A DNA stretch of 64,000 bases from Burhinus oedicnemus (GCA_008921705.1 VFFE01007109.1:334856-398855); one strand, 5' to 3'; shown: positions 16,297-33,057, counted from the stretch's first letter. Notes: generated from the sequence alone by a model not told the origin. A program made the numbers and translations.

Positions 16297-19200
16297 CTGT
16301 GGAAGGCAGAAAAAAAAATTATTTTCTATTTCTTCTTTTCGTAACAACCGCACTAATGAGCATTAACATTATCATTTCCTACTCTCCAGCAACACTCCAA
16401 GTGATAACAACTTTCCTTGCAGTAACACAGCCTCATAATGAATACAGAACAACTATTCAAACTAGTTATTGGATACGAAAATTTTCTCGAGCATCGTCTA
16501 AATCATTCCATATGCAATCCCACCAGGCCCGTTTAAAGCGTAAATTTAAAGGTTAATAAGGATATAACATTTTAAGCTGTCAGAAGGGATATAAATTTAT
16601 CTGTGAAGCTTGAAGGGAATGAAAAGGTTGTAGCAAAGCAACAAAACAGGGGAATCGCCACCACAGTTACAGTACTTTATATAATATACACCAGCTCACA
16701 TATCAAGGCAAATACGCACAAATAATCCTCCCGACCAAGACACTACAGGCTAAAAGGCAGTTTTTCATTTTAATAACCTCCTAGTTCCATGGCAAAGGGA
16801 AGACACAATGGCACAATATTTCTTAAGAAATATGAAAGATCCAAATATTTATAAGTACATTAGGGGAAGAATCTGATAGTCTCATTGTCAATATTTTATA
16901 TAAATACTGAGCGGTCAAAGGACGTCTCCCTTCAAAGTCTTTCCATTCGAGTCGCATCGTCTGGCAAACGAGAACCTTATAGGAATACAAACTGATTACT
17001 GTACTTTGTCTTATAAATTTTTTTAGATAGGCCTATTGCAGGCAGGACGTTAAGTTCCTCGGACTGAAGCAATAAATGATTTCAGCTTCTCTTTGTACAG
17101 CGTTCATTTGTTGAAGAAAAATACATAAACAGATATGGATAGTGTTTATACAGCGTTTTTCATGTATAAAGCCCCAGGAACTTTGTGAGGCAAGTAGAAT
17201 ATGTTTAACCATGTATTAAATGTGGAAACTGAGTCAAAAAAGGCAGAAGGCCAGTATTAACACGTAGGGACTAGTGGAGTCAGCCAGGCACCCAGCACTC
17301 ATTAACGGCCGCGGACCACGTGGCGTGCAGCTCCTCCAGAAATCTGTCTGTGCATTAATCCAGAATTAGATGTCCATTAAGTGGCACTCTGGAAATCAGT
17401 GGCCTCTGTGACTCCTTCAAGGTCACACAAAGTCACAGCAAATCCAAGAAAAAAAACCCCCAAAACCAAAGAAGTCATTCTGAGACAGAAACCTCACGCA
17501 TTTTGCATCTGTGCAGACTCATTGCATACAGTGTTAATTCTGACAGGCAGTTCTACAAATATAATAATTAACAAAACCAAAACATTCCGGCCATCGGTTT
17601 CATCACACGGCATCACTGGATGACACCTCTTGCCAGCAGAAATCGCTGCAGATTACAGCCACCATCCAATCCACAAGGACATGAAATAACGCTGGTCAGA
17701 CTCTGCTTTAGGTGGGTGCAACACCTCACCCACGTGCAAAAGTGCCTCTTTTCTGCGATTAAGGGAGCCATGCCAGTCAAGGGGAGAGGTTGTGCATTAA
17801 TGGCTCGAGCTCTCGGAGATCCTGGCATTATACGGACATCACAGGCATGTGTACTGGGGCTGCTATCACTGCTGAAAGCAAGTGTTTCTTGGGACACCTC
17901 TTCAGAGGCACAGCTCTGTCCACCAGGGCTCCAAGCTGCTGGGGGGGATAAATACACAGAGGCTCATCTAGGGAAAATTTAGGGAAACCCCAGTCACCGG
18001 TAGGCAACTGTTTTCATCCTCCCATGGATTCTGCAGGGGATGGCCTCTGAAAGGAGAGCAAGTAGTAATGTATGTCCTCATGATGGTCAAATAAGAAGTC
18101 TTATCGGAATTTAAAAAAAAACAATTTGTGACTGCAATTGGTCATGTGGCTAACTTCCCATGGGAAATCAGGGGTGTTTCTCCCATTTCAGATCAGCAGC
18201 ACACTCGTGACGCAGGTCTCCCAGTAATCCCCACTTACCACGCTCGGGTTTGCCATGCAGAGCAGTCCTGGAGCACACCAACCGCCTTCCTTCTGGGTGG
18301 GACTAGACCAAAAGAAGCCGCACGCTCTCCAAGGAGCAGGCGTGACGTGCTCTGACCACTACTGGTGCTGCCCACGGAACCAGACTGAAACCAGTCGGAA
18401 GGGCCAACCAAGCCTGAAGGTATTTAACGTGTCTATCGGGTTCTCAGCACCACAACTCTGGCTTTAAAGCCCTGGTCCTCTTGTGCCCTCCACCTGTTCC
18501 GCCAATGCGTTTTGGTTCCCAGTAGTCCAGCTGAGACCTTCGGAAAGGATCCTGAACCTTGCAGCAGCTGCGTTTTTCAGCGAGCTTGGAGCAGGCACGC
18601 GTATTCAAACCTCGGCTGGAAACTTACTGACCTCTGCCTACTTCAAGTGGATTCCTTGCTACCTGAAATAGCCTTCTGGCAATTTCACAGGTAATTTCCT
18701 ATACACTTACAACCCAAAATATACTAAAACCCAGGTTGATGGTATCTTGAATTGCCCTTGGAGGAATATTCACTACCGCGGGTTCATTTTTTCAAAAAAT
18801 GTAAAAGTTAAACATGTCAAAAATGACTCCGCAAATGTGTCACGAAAGGGACATTTTCCTCAGGAATACAAGGAAGCAAAACGTTTCCCCTTTGGATTCC
18901 AGGAATATCTTTGCCCATGAGATCTCGACTCAATCTGCTGCTCGAGATCTGTTATCTGCTTTTTAAAAGAATGATCTTGTGACTTGAATCTGCACATCTA
19001 AGATGACTTGAAAGATCTTACTCCAAAGCAAAGCGTGCATTGGGACAGCTCGACTTTCTGTTCGTATGATCCCCGCTGCAAAGGCAGGAGGAGGGTTAGC
19101 GCTGCCGTAGTACTCAACAGCGAACTGAAAGGGCACACAGAGCTCTCGGATCTCAAAAACAGGTTTAAAAGCCATTTGGCACAAAAGCCAGTGCAGAAGG

Positions 19201-19993
19201 CAAGGAATTCTCCCATCTCCGATCTTGACGTGGACCCAGTTAAGTTCCTCCAAGGTTAGAAGTTGGCTGATATTGAGATCCCTCAGCCTAGAACGCCTCT
19301 AACATCCTTGGGAGGATTCAGGAAAACACGCCAGTGCCAAAACAACTGAGAAGTTTATTCTCTTTCTTCCTTACTGACGAGATCTCTTTTGTCTTGGTGC
19401 GTATGTGTGCTACGAGCCGCTCCTTTCTGTCAGCGTTGCAGGGCACAAAGGCAGGCAGAGTCGGATTCAGGCTAGGGGACACCAGACCTACAGCCATAGA
19501 CTTTTTTCATAGTTTCACTTCAGATCGGACTGTCACTCTCGGGTGACATACATTTAGATTTTGCCACATCTTTCGGACCAGATGGGAGCACTGAGGGTGG
19601 CACGAACGAGCTGCTGTGGCGATGCAGCATTGCCGACATCTGCAGCGCTCCCACAGAGGGTCCGAACCCCCCGCGCCGTCCAGCAGGATGGGGTATGAAC
19701 CCCAGGCCACCTACAAGCAAGCGGGCTGTCCCTCCAAAGTCACCTGCCTAGATAAAAAACATTACCCACAAATTAGGGGGTATAAAAGCTGTAACAGCCA
19801 GAAGAAAGAGATTTAATTTACTGGCACCCAACAAGGGCCACTTCCAGGAGATTCTCCCATCTATTTCACTGCAGGCTCATCCTGTAATAACGGGAACGGG
19901 CAGAAGCACCATATAAATATTCCTGTGTCGTGGCTTCTCCTGGACCTCTTACCTGCCTTCCCGTCCTGCCCCCATGGGAGTCAGTGTTGTAAA

Positions 19994-20028
<35 letters not shown>

Positions 20029-21238
20029 ATCATCACTACTGCCAGGAACACAGGGATCTAAATGAGTTTCATATCTAAAGTAAAGGCATTAAACCAGGTA
20101 GGATTTAAAACTCATTTGCTGTTTCGGTACACTCCCATTTTAGCGACTCATGTAGCAAACTGGAAGGTCCTGGCTTAATTCCCGCTCACTACTTTACATG
20201 TGAGGGCATAAACCAGCTGAAATCCGAAGCTGTGTTTCCTTAACTCGGAAGAGAACGTGGACACGTCCACCCGTATCACTAAAACGATGAAGCTTTTTTG
20301 AGACCAGTTAATATTCAGGTATAAGGACCAGAGAAACGGACAACTCCTTTCTCCCGACTGGAACAACGTCCCCCTGTCGGGCTGTGCCGCAGCCGGCGGC
20401 AAACCAGAACCACCAAGGGCCGGGCAGTCCTCGGGCTCGCCAAACCAAACCTGCTTTCCGTATTCTCCAGGGACGTGTAAACAAAAGCACATGACTCCCA
20501 GCCTCATCTGAAATACCTCATTAAACAAGGTAAACCTTTTTTTTTTTCAGGCTTCTTAAAATACACACAAAAATGCCAGAATGATGAAAGAAGAGATGGA
20601 GCTTCTTGCAGTTATTTAAACCGTGACACTAAACGTATTTCTAGTCAAAAAACTTCTCCTCTGAACCTGACAGCTTATCTTGTTAGAGTTTAAAATGAGG
20701 CTCTCTTAAGTCTCTTAAAAAACCCCCTGAAATAGGAAGAGGCTGTTTGTGGCTTCAGTTTAAAACCACAATATATTAGCAAAAATATACAGCGAAACAA
20801 GCACAGCATTAAAATGGTAAGTGCTGAAGACTGGCTGGCAAAAGCACAGAAAAGGTGTTACGGCCAAAGGCCCTGCGTCAAACTCTTGGTCCGCATCACA
20901 TTCAGCTGTCGGCGGGGGATTTTTAAAGAGCGGTCCACCTAGAATAGCACAGATTTTCAAACTTTTTACCCTGGGGGGACACACGATAGTTTAAGTGTCT
21001 TTTCTTCACGGACACTTGTGTTATCTGCCATTGCGACGCTCTGCTGCGCAAGAAGGAGGACGCGCGGATACAGCGGTTGCACTGGTTCTGGATGCAATTT
21101 CTGCCAATATTCCCGATTTCCCCGTCTTTGTGGTTTTGACTGAATTCTTTATTGTTCCAAGAACACAGATTTGTGGCTTCATTTAACAATTGTTAAACGA
21201 GAGTTTGTGAAAAAATTATGTAAGCATTTAACACTTAC
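16297..21238 (-). other. CUX1: CUX1 intron, 4,942 bp
   Basis: GT-AG intron with the canonical donor GTAAGT. It contains a (TAC)n microsatellite (19994-20028). A stretch around 17130-17430 has phrases resembling old tRNA-derived SINEs (TGTGGAAACTGAGTC, AAGGTCACACA) but is too degenerate to call. Open frames of up to 120 codons near 17613-17982 have no recognisable family. Confidence 0.9.
19994..20028. repeat. (TAC)n trinucleotide microsatellite
   Basis: About 11-12 uninterrupted TAC units. It produces a poly-Ser run in one minus-strand frame, which is not a gene. Likely length-polymorphic. Confidence 0.97.
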
Positions 21239-21297
21239 TTTAATTCTTTCTTAACCTCTTCATAATCAGCCTGTCCTTTCAGTTTTTCTTCCAGTTG
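21239..21297 (-). CDS. CUX1: CUX1/CASP shared exon, 59 bp, coiled coil
   Basis: Encodes QLEEKLKGQADYEEVKKEL plus two bases (AA) completed as Asn by the next exon, giving the KKELNILKSM junction known in CUX1. The charged, leucine-spaced sequence is coiled coil. The acceptor is CTTTCTTTTCAAG and the donor is a perfect GTAAGT. Phase 0 in and 2 out, paired with the following 49-bp exon (2 in, 0 out); the two together total 108 bp and could be skipped jointly in frame. Confidence 0.96.
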
Positions 21298-23413
21298 CTT
21301 GAAAAGAAAGAACAAGGATTTAATTACTGAGATTTTTTTTCTGCAGGCTTTCAAAATCATCTTTAAATTATTCCATATATACAGCAGCGCACAAGTGAGG
21401 GTTAATGACTCATACCTAATTTACATATATTAGAAAACAAACTATAACCAATTCAACGTAAACACAATTATACCTCACTCTTCCTTTGTTTACAGAGTGC
21501 CAAGCGTTACGGAATTCCGTAGGACCCAATTGAGCTGTTCGCAATGTCACTGTCATGTGCTCAATAACAAGATCGGGGAAGATGGTATTAAAAATGGGGC
21601 AGCGGAAATTTTTAGGGAAACGATAAATTGAGTAAACAAGCAGGATGCTTTGGCACATACTGTGCTCTTAATGCGACACTTCTTGAGAACCTTATCTACG
21701 TGAAAAAAAGACTGAAGAAGCTGTTGCCGACGGGAACGCCTTAGGCTTGTAAGACTTCTACAATGCCTCATGCCCAAACAAAAGTCGTTTTACAAGCGTT
21801 ACTTATTGCAGTAACTAACATGATTACACACCGCAGATGAAGCACTGAGACCAACTCAGCAGGTCTTTTCGCTCAGGTCTGCCTGACCTGGGGCAGTCTC
21901 AATGGCTTCTCCTCGGTGTGAAGATGCCACAAACGTTGGAACAAACCTCCTAACCACAATCCGTAAGGCAATGTCACACATTTGGACCTTACCCAAGAGC
22001 CCCCGCTCCCAACAACAGTGCTCATCACTATGGGATAAATGCTTCAGGAGGCCTAAAACATAGTGATACATAATTGATGCCGTTACGTTGCTTGCGGAAG
22101 CCACATTAATTTCCCACTAATCATTTCTTTGCTGAGTACAGGCACACCTGACCTAAGCAAAGAAAGAACAGAACTTACTGGCTTGCAAATTCCATGGGTA
22201 AGCGCAGGCTAGCTCTGCTTCACTTAATTTTTGGTATTAAAATTGGCACAGAATCCCAAAAGTCACAGGAAACAGAAATAACACAAGGATGTACCACCCT
22301 CAAAGACAGACCATCTACTTTGAAAAGGACAGGAATATATGACACAAAAAAGAAATATAGGGCTTTGTGTCCAGGAGAGGCTGCTTTCAGTGGAGCAGTG
22401 AATTCCAGAAGATCCGACACCCACTCCTGGGCTGCTCGTTGAACGCAGGAGGAAGGCAGGGAAGGGCTACTGTGAACTTGGATAATTTTAGCAAATCTGT
22501 TTAAAATGCAGCCCCATAACGTTCTGCGCCAACACAGTTACGGGTGCGTGAACGGCAGGGCTGGGACAGACGAACGATTAGAAGTGGGAAGCTCTTAACC
22601 ATGTTGTCATCCCAAGTAAGCCAGTGTGTAGGTATCACCCATCTCAAAGCTCTTCAATGGGTACAAGCAACAAACCTAAACACTATGGAATACAGCACCC
22701 GCAGATTAGCGAGTCGATCATCTGAGCCATTTGAATAATTTAAATGAGGCTTCTTCAGATGACAACAGCAGCATTATGGGGCTTTGTTGGGCTTCCAGCT
22801 ATGCTGCCATCTTTAAAGGATTTCCTGTGATGCCCTTTCCAACTTACGTGTTGTTGACATTTCTGCCTTGCCACTAGTACATCTATTAAAAAGCAGTGAC
22901 AAAGCGGACATCCCCGTTATCAATATCCAGCCCTCTTAAATTCCCATTCCTGCTTTTTGATACCATAATCCACAATCCTTGGGCACAGCTGATGAGAAGC
23001 ATCTCCCAGAAGTAACACATGGGCCCAGCTCTGGCAGCTGCTCAACAAGCAGCTCCTAATGGATCACCACCACCAGCTGTTGCAGGGAAGCAGAAACTGG
23101 TGTTAAGGGTGGAATTTGCACTCTATGGGACGCTGATGAATGAGTAGCCTCTTAAAAGGTCTTGTGTCCCAGCATCCTTAGGAATCAGGAACTTGTGCAG
23201 TCATTCGGATTGGGGTAAAAAGAAAAGAAGAGGCTATTTGAGCTAAACCAATTTTTTTCACGGGTAAAAATACAGGGCAAGTTTTGTCATTTCTTCTGAC
23301 ATGTCCTGCCTTTCCAAATTTCAGTTACTGCCTGAAATTATAGGGACTACCAACTTCGCATTACAAAGCAGAGAGTGCTACAGGTGTCTTGGCCCTGCTA
23401 AGAAACCCTGTAC

Positions 23414-23460
23414 TGATGTAACTAGGAAAATCCCGGTTGATGCAACTAGGAAAAATCCTA
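23414..23460. repeat. 23-24 bp direct tandem duplication
   Basis: Two adjacent copies of TGATGYAACTAGGAAAA followed by a short variable end, at 23414-23437 and 23438-23460. They differ at a few positions, so the duplication is not recent. Confidence 0.85.
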
Positions 23461-23474
23461 CCAATATTAACGGT

Positions 23475-23499
23475 GTTGGAGGTTTTGACAACCTCCAAC
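23475..23499. repeat. Perfect 10-bp inverted repeat, 5-base loop
   Basis: GTTGGAGGTT at 23475-23484 and its exact reverse complement at 23490-23499, separated by TTGAC. It lies 15 bases from the tandem duplication. It can form a hairpin on either strand; no function is known to me. Confidence 0.9.
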
Positions 23500-26400
23500 G
23501 CGTGTTGAAATCTCATTACGCCAATGTACTACATCATCCCGGGGCCCGAGGCGTCCCTTCAGTTCTCCGAGCTTTAAGGAGGGCCAGCTACAACATGCCA
23601 CAAGTTCAAGCAGCTTTTCAAGCTACAGCTCAACGCTCAGCAAAATGCAGTTACTGTAACGAGGAATCCAGCCAGATTTTTTCAATGCACCGGATCCGGC
23701 TCAGTAAGACTGGAGAGGGATCTTTAAATGAAACCAGTGAGCCACAGAGCCCTCGGTACCGGCGAGGCGACCCAGGATGGTGACTGACAGCTTCAGAAGT
23801 CGGTGCAGGCAATGGGAAGACCCTGTGGAACCGCACGGCATCTTTCAGCTCCCCTCGGCCATGTCACTCTGCCGGCTGCCTCTCACTGCTTTTTGCTGCT
23901 CTACGGCTTAAAGCAAAGATACGCTACGATCCACCTCGTCCTTAACTCTGTGACTCCTAACATTTCTGGGTCTACAGCAGATTAGGTTTTACAGTAGGGA
24001 TAACTGGCTATTTACCCTAGTCCTCAGTATAAAAAGTACTGGAATTAATTTAAAACAAGCAATACCCTGGACTAGTATGTTAGTTACTTATGCAAGGATA
24101 TGCTAATAAAAAAGCTTTTTGTAGAAACAGATATAAAATACAGAAAAAATAAAAATTCCCATTTTAAAGAAATCTATCTTAAATCTAATGCTGTGTAGGT
24201 ACGTGCTATACCCTGAAAGTATTTCTGGAAATTTTAGGTACAAAACACAGTTTAAAAAAAAAAAAAAGAAGAAAAAAAGATGTTGACAGAATGAAGCTGT
24301 TTTGGCCTCTCAGGTACTTGTATGCTGTTACAGGAGTACGGCAACCAGCAATATTTTACTTCGAATTGTATAAAAAACACATCCATCCATCATTCCCAAG
24401 TACCTAATACAGAGATTGTTGCCATGGAAAATCTGCACCTAAATGTATACTTTACTAAACAATATAAACTAACAACTGAGAATGCAACGCCTGTATATGA
24501 GCAGACCATTTAAGCGCTTGGCATCTTCCCAGTCAATGACTGTTTTAAAATGTATCAGTATGGTAATTGTCTCAAAGAACCCTGTAAAATGCACGGAACA
24601 CGGTATAACAAAGGTTCAAGCTGTGAGACAATCTGGAGGAACTAATATCTTGCACTAAATATCAACCTGGTTAAATTCAGACAAAATATATTCTAACGTC
24701 CTGCAACACACAAAAAACGCAGGGAGCCGGAGGACAGAAGGAATGGACTGGCGGATTTCTGCACAGTAACTTTGCAGATATTCCACATTAAGGAATCATC
24801 CTGCATTTGTTGTACGACAGCATGCATAGACAGGTTCCCCTCTTACCTTATTTAAAAAAAAAAACACCACCAAAGCATCAGTGTATTATTAACTAAAGCA
24901 TCTTTGGTAAAACAGCATGGGCTGTATTCAGGGGCGTAAAACGTTTTAAAAACTCCGTTAGACTAATGTCGTTGTCTAGTTTAGAGTGATAAACTAAAAA
25001 GCCCACATGTAATTAAGCTAGGTTATTTGATCTATCTCTTTGCTAACTAGCACTGTTGTATTTTAACTGGGTAGCTGGGAAGCTCTAACTCCCAGCAACA
25101 AAGGGTTAATGTAATTATAGTTAGAAAACTCTCGTTACTAGAGGACATGTTTTGATTATTAGATCAGATGAAGATAAAGAAGCAATAATTTTGAAAGTAT
25201 TTCTGTATTGTTTCATTAAGTCATAGAGTATTAAAGAATTCCCCCAAGATATGGTCTGAGAACATTGCTTTAATTTGCGAAACTGTGATTCATTTTTTGT
25301 GGAGGCAACTATTACAATCTCAGCCATTTCAGAAGCAATTCCTCTATAATCAAACATGAGATCAACGCATCACCACTGAGATTTGGTTCTTTGTACAACA
25401 GATCTCAGACACAGGTTTTCCCAGCACTTTGGGGTAAAAGTATGTATTTTGAAATATTTTTATATTGCAACAAATAAGGTTAAAGAGGGTTGAAATGACT
25501 AAAACTTTTATCATTAGAGTCCCTGCATCAGCCACTATCAACAGGAACCTAAATGGAGAGCTTTAGTCGGGCAAGCCTATGAGAAAATGGAAGGAGATTA
25601 CCGAAATGAAAATCAAAGACTTGCTCTGTCATTTCTATGATCCTATTCCCTTTGAAGTTAATGGCTAACTAATACTGACCTCACCAGGAACACGCTTTAT
25701 TCCAAGAAAATCTGTCAAGTGCAAGGACTCAAGATATTTTCTATCAGACTTTATGAAAAAATAAAAAACCCCAGAACACGGGTGTAGCCAGCAAAGTGCG
25801 TCCCTCCAAACCTTCCTCCCTCATTAAGAGAGGTGCCCACACGGTGACACGTCAGCAGTGACCGATACCATAAATATGGGAACCTAACGGGTTTCCTTTG
25901 CTCTACTGAATTTTCATAAAAATTTCGCCAGGCTGTCTTAAAACATGCAGAAAGCATACTGAATGCAACACTTTGGCTTTCATGCCTAACAGACACTTGT
26001 CCACATAAATTACGCTCCACCAGAGCAAAACTAGTAACCTCGAAAAAATGCCAGAATTAGAACAATTTGTAAGAGTTTCAACTGAACATTAAATCATTCT
26101 GATAGAGGAAAGCTACCCACGCCACAGTCAGAGCTAAGTGGGTACCATCAGCCTCCTGCTTTCAAAAAACCCTCAGACTATAAAACCTGCAAAGCTATGA
26201 AGTCTTTAATGGAATAGATAAATTTATCTTGTTTACACTTTGAAGTTCATAGATGGCAGAACAACGAAAGAGACAGGAGTTACAGGAAACTGATTCATAA
26301 CACGTGTCAGGAAACGTTTCTCATGCTTACTGATAGATCAAAACTGTGTGGGCTAGCGCACAAAGAACGTAAAGCTGCCGAAAAGGTAAAGGTAAAAGGG

Positions 26401-27024
26401 GCACTCCCAAAATTGTCAGATGTTTCTTCTGGTTTTAGCGCAGTGCTGCTGGTATGCAAATGAGCATAGGACTGGACCGCTAATTATCAATGAGAATTAC
26501 TGTGCGGCAAATAGTTTCAAAAAACCCCAAAGCTCATTAAGGCTAAAAAGCCTTCTCTTTGTGTCTTGATTTTACTTGGCTTTATGCTCTAAACGATACA
26601 CGTCCCTTTCCCAGCAGAGAGAACGGGAGGGGGCAGCAGGTAAATTCAAAGATAGACCATAGCACAATAAATGATCCTGGCAAATCTGCAATACCAATCA
26701 CTGCAATGGGAATTAAAAGTTTTAAAACCCAAGAAGGATTTTCTGTGCCTTTTTGGTTCAGCGATTTCACTCCATATCCATGGTAAATGTACGTTGGGTT
26801 TTGTTGGTGGTTTTAATTCTAAAGGTAGGCATGTTCCGCAAAAACAAATTTCAAAACAATGAGAACTAGCTAAATCAAATTTCAACAAAACTGTGATCAC
26901 TTAGAACAAAACGTCACAGAAACTGGAATTCAACAGCATCCTGAAGAAGTGAATGGCTTTTCCAGTGCCTCCCAGAACCACAGAAAACTCCCATCAGTAA
27001 ACCCCAATATTGGCACGTCAGTTA

Positions 27025-30106
<3,082 letters not shown>

Positions 30107-32806
30107 TTATTACAAGAACATTCATCAATTCATGCCTGACTGAATATAATTGATTTTCCTAAACACTCAACCTAATAAATGTTAGAAAAAAACATAGAAT
30201 GTGATGGATTTTTATTTTAAACAGTACAAGGAAGAAATAATTGAGCGATTATGACAGTAATTTAACGCTAGGAGCAAGGAATCCCCTGCTGATACTAATG
30301 CTGCGGCCCACTGAATTTCCCAGACTGAATAAATACAAGTGGAAATGGAGTCTTTTTATTCAATTTCTTTCTATTCTCATAGACCAAGCAGATTTTATTG
30401 CAAGGTTCCTCATGGGAATAATTCTCACGGGTAAATGCTGAATTAAAAGATATTCTGACCATTCTCTCTAACACACATACAATGTTGTGGGCTGTCTTTC
30501 TTCAGTAATTATTTCCCCAAACATGAATTGTTAGATTCTGTTCTTTCAGCAGGTCTATTTATTCAACAATATTTAACCCTAAACTGACAATTTTGCACAG
30601 ATCAGTTACCAACTGCTGAGGATTTACGCAATATCTGATAAGCCTGTGACTTGGCTACCAGACAAAATTCCCATACAAATATTCAATAATAACAGAAAGG
30701 AGAAAGGCAGAATTAGGAGGAAAGATTGTCTGGACGAGACTTTAGGTAGAGACAGATGGATCAGGAACTTCAGGCAATAAAGAGCAGCAAAGTCCCTTCC
30801 AGAACTGCGTATAAGCTTCTGTTGAGAAAAGCGGAACAAGACCTGGTTGTTTATACAGTATATACTCCTCCTGGCCAGATCTTCTTCTCTCTTTTTAAAA
30901 AAAATGTACTTTATTGTTATAAAACCACACTGCTTACCTCCTTGAGTCACCAGTTTTTCACCTGGGCTGCTCCACGCAAACCACATTGCACTTTCAGCAG
31001 AAAATAGCTAAAATCATTTTCTATCTCCACTTCCAAGACGTATCACCAACTCCTCCAAATCCATGAACTGCTACCAATGAAGGCCAAAACTTTTCGAGCA
31101 ACTTTTACCCTTTACACTGACGGGTCCCTTCTTTTATTAATAATAAATTCACTTTTAAGCCACCAAAACCGCCACAGTTCTGCGTGCCAGATTCTCCCCT
31201 TTTTCAGCTCATCCTTTTGAAAACTTAAGTCATCTCCAACAGTGACTGTAAAACCTGTATCCCTGTGTGCGTGCACGGGCTTTGACTTACTAGTCAAAGC
31301 AGAGACTCTGTCTGCATGTTTAATCAATCAGTAAACTAACGGCAATCAAATACTAAATGCATCATCTGCGCTATTTGCTCACAACATTATATTAAATGAT
31401 TTTGCATAGGTTCTCCAGCTGTAATTAAAACGTAATTGTGAAAGTACACTAACATGGCTCTAATAATCACAGCGAAGGACGCAACCTATTGTGCGCCTGA
31501 AAAACCGGCAGCAAAAAGGCACAAAAAGAGAAAGTTTCCGTTGTTTGCGCAGATTAAAGACCGAGCTAACAATTCCGATTGAGGGACATTATTTTCTCGC
31601 ACTTTGTGAGATGCAGATGCACATACCCGGATCTCCTAACTGCTAAACAACTCCAGCAGAGCCGGACAAGTTACTCCGCTGTGACACTTGCTCTTGCACC
31701 TACAGCTGTATAAGTAATGGCTTTTGCAGCCTTAAGCGGTTCTGCTGATGGCTTCCCCGGGCAGCAGCGTTGTTTTGGGACCCTGCTCAGCCTGCACGCA
31801 AGCAAACCGCAGCCGGTATTTCTAATAGACGTCACATCTGCACATCCAGTGAGCCGTCGGCTGCCCTGTCTGCACAGCCTCCCCAGCCCATTCAGAACAC
31901 CTGCTGTAATCCTGCGAATAATATCAGACGCGATTTCACACTACGCATTGTTAAAAATACATCAACAGAAACTTCGGGCAATTCTGTTTGGGAAAATACT
32001 GGTCAATTATTCTCTTTTTCCCGCCCCCCGGAACGGAAGCTTTTTAGAGCCAGAATTACAGATGCGTTCAGCGTCTGGAAAGCACGTTTGGGTGCTGTTG
32101 CAATATAAATTATAAATTACACACAAAAACCCGGGTGGTTTCAAAACCGAGCACTTGGAAGTTTCGAAAAGGCGGCTGCAGGCGTGTCCGGCCAGCCCTG
32201 TGCGCAGGGTGTTGGGAAGCAGGCCGGAACCGCGCCGTAACACGCTGCCGCTTCTTCCCCGACGAGACCCCGGCTTCATTCAACCCTCGGATGAATATCG
32301 CTCGGTGAATGAGTATTTTGCTTCGGCCTCCTTGTTCCGTGTACGACCTCTGCAAACTAATCCCACCCTCCGCTGCAGATAGGATTAATGGCTTCCTCGT
32401 GGGCTGTGCCCTGGTTTCCACCACCAAAGGAGCCAAGTGCTTCAGAAGCGTTAATGAAGGCGCTGGCAGAACCCCCGGGTTGAGCTCTCTGGGTTCCCCA
32501 AGCCCCCAGCACGTTGCCGTTCGGGCGCTCCGCATGGCGGTGCCAACCACCTCCTGAAAGCCGAGGAAGTCGTTGATTATTGCTACGACGCTCGGACACT
32601 TCCGTGCGGCACGGGCTCACCTGCACCCGAGAGCCTGCACAGCGGCTGCGGTGCCGCTCCCCTGCAAAACCCTCTGGTTTTGCCTCTCTGCGTGTCGCTT
32701 TGTCCCCTTCCCTAATCCATTTTGGCCACTGGAAGCACCGTTTCTGTCTTCTCTTGAGCTTCATGGTGCCTTTAGCTTCAAGCAGGCAAAAGCAAGCTCG
32801 TACCTC

Positions 32807-33057
32807 TGTCGTGGTTTGGGCCAGATTGGCCCAATCCGGTGGAACGACAGATGCTCTCTCTCTCCTGCTCCGCTCGGGAGGCAAGAGAGAGAGAGAAAAA
32901 GAGACAGAGTCCTCCCAGGACGCCGGCCATTGAAGAAAGAGAGCTGACCCTTTGATCCCTCAGCTTTTATACTGAGCATGAGGCAGATGGGATGGAATAC
33001 CCTTGTTGGTCAGTTTTGGGTCACCTGTCCTGTCCGCTCCTCCCCGCAGGTGTGACC
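32807..33057 (+). mobile_element. Avian ERV solo or truncated LTR fragment (5' part), cut by assembly gap
   Basis: It begins TGTCGTGGTTTGGGCC, the TG start typical of avian ERV LTRs. It passes through a GA-rich section and ends with sequence of the form GAGCATGAGGCAGATGGGATGGAATA..CTTGTTGGTCAGTTTTGGGTCACCTGTCCTGTC, close to the common avian LTR block I know as TATGGTATGGAATATCCCTTTGGTCAGTTTGGGTCA. The sequence stops at the N gap. No matching 3' half or second target-site copy is seen on the other side, so whether it is a solo LTR or the edge of a longer provirus cannot be told. No retroviral coding sequence is visible. It is antisense to CUX1. Confidence 0.75.

Noticed and set aside
19866..20051. 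Open frame with a poly-Ser run
   Set aside because: The run is simply the (TAC)n microsatellite read in one frame.
22825..22850. GATGCCCTTTCCAACTTA, resembling a CR1 tail
   Set aside because: Too short, and the expected ATTCTGTGAT tail is missing.
23301..23783. 160-codon open frame on the plus strand
   Set aside because: Its repetitive middle comes from a local tandem duplication, and the peptide is unrecognised with no splice or promoter context.
32357..32884. 175-codon open frame on the minus strand
   Set aside because: It lies in a GC-rich patch where stops are rarer, runs into the LTR fragment, and has no family resemblance.
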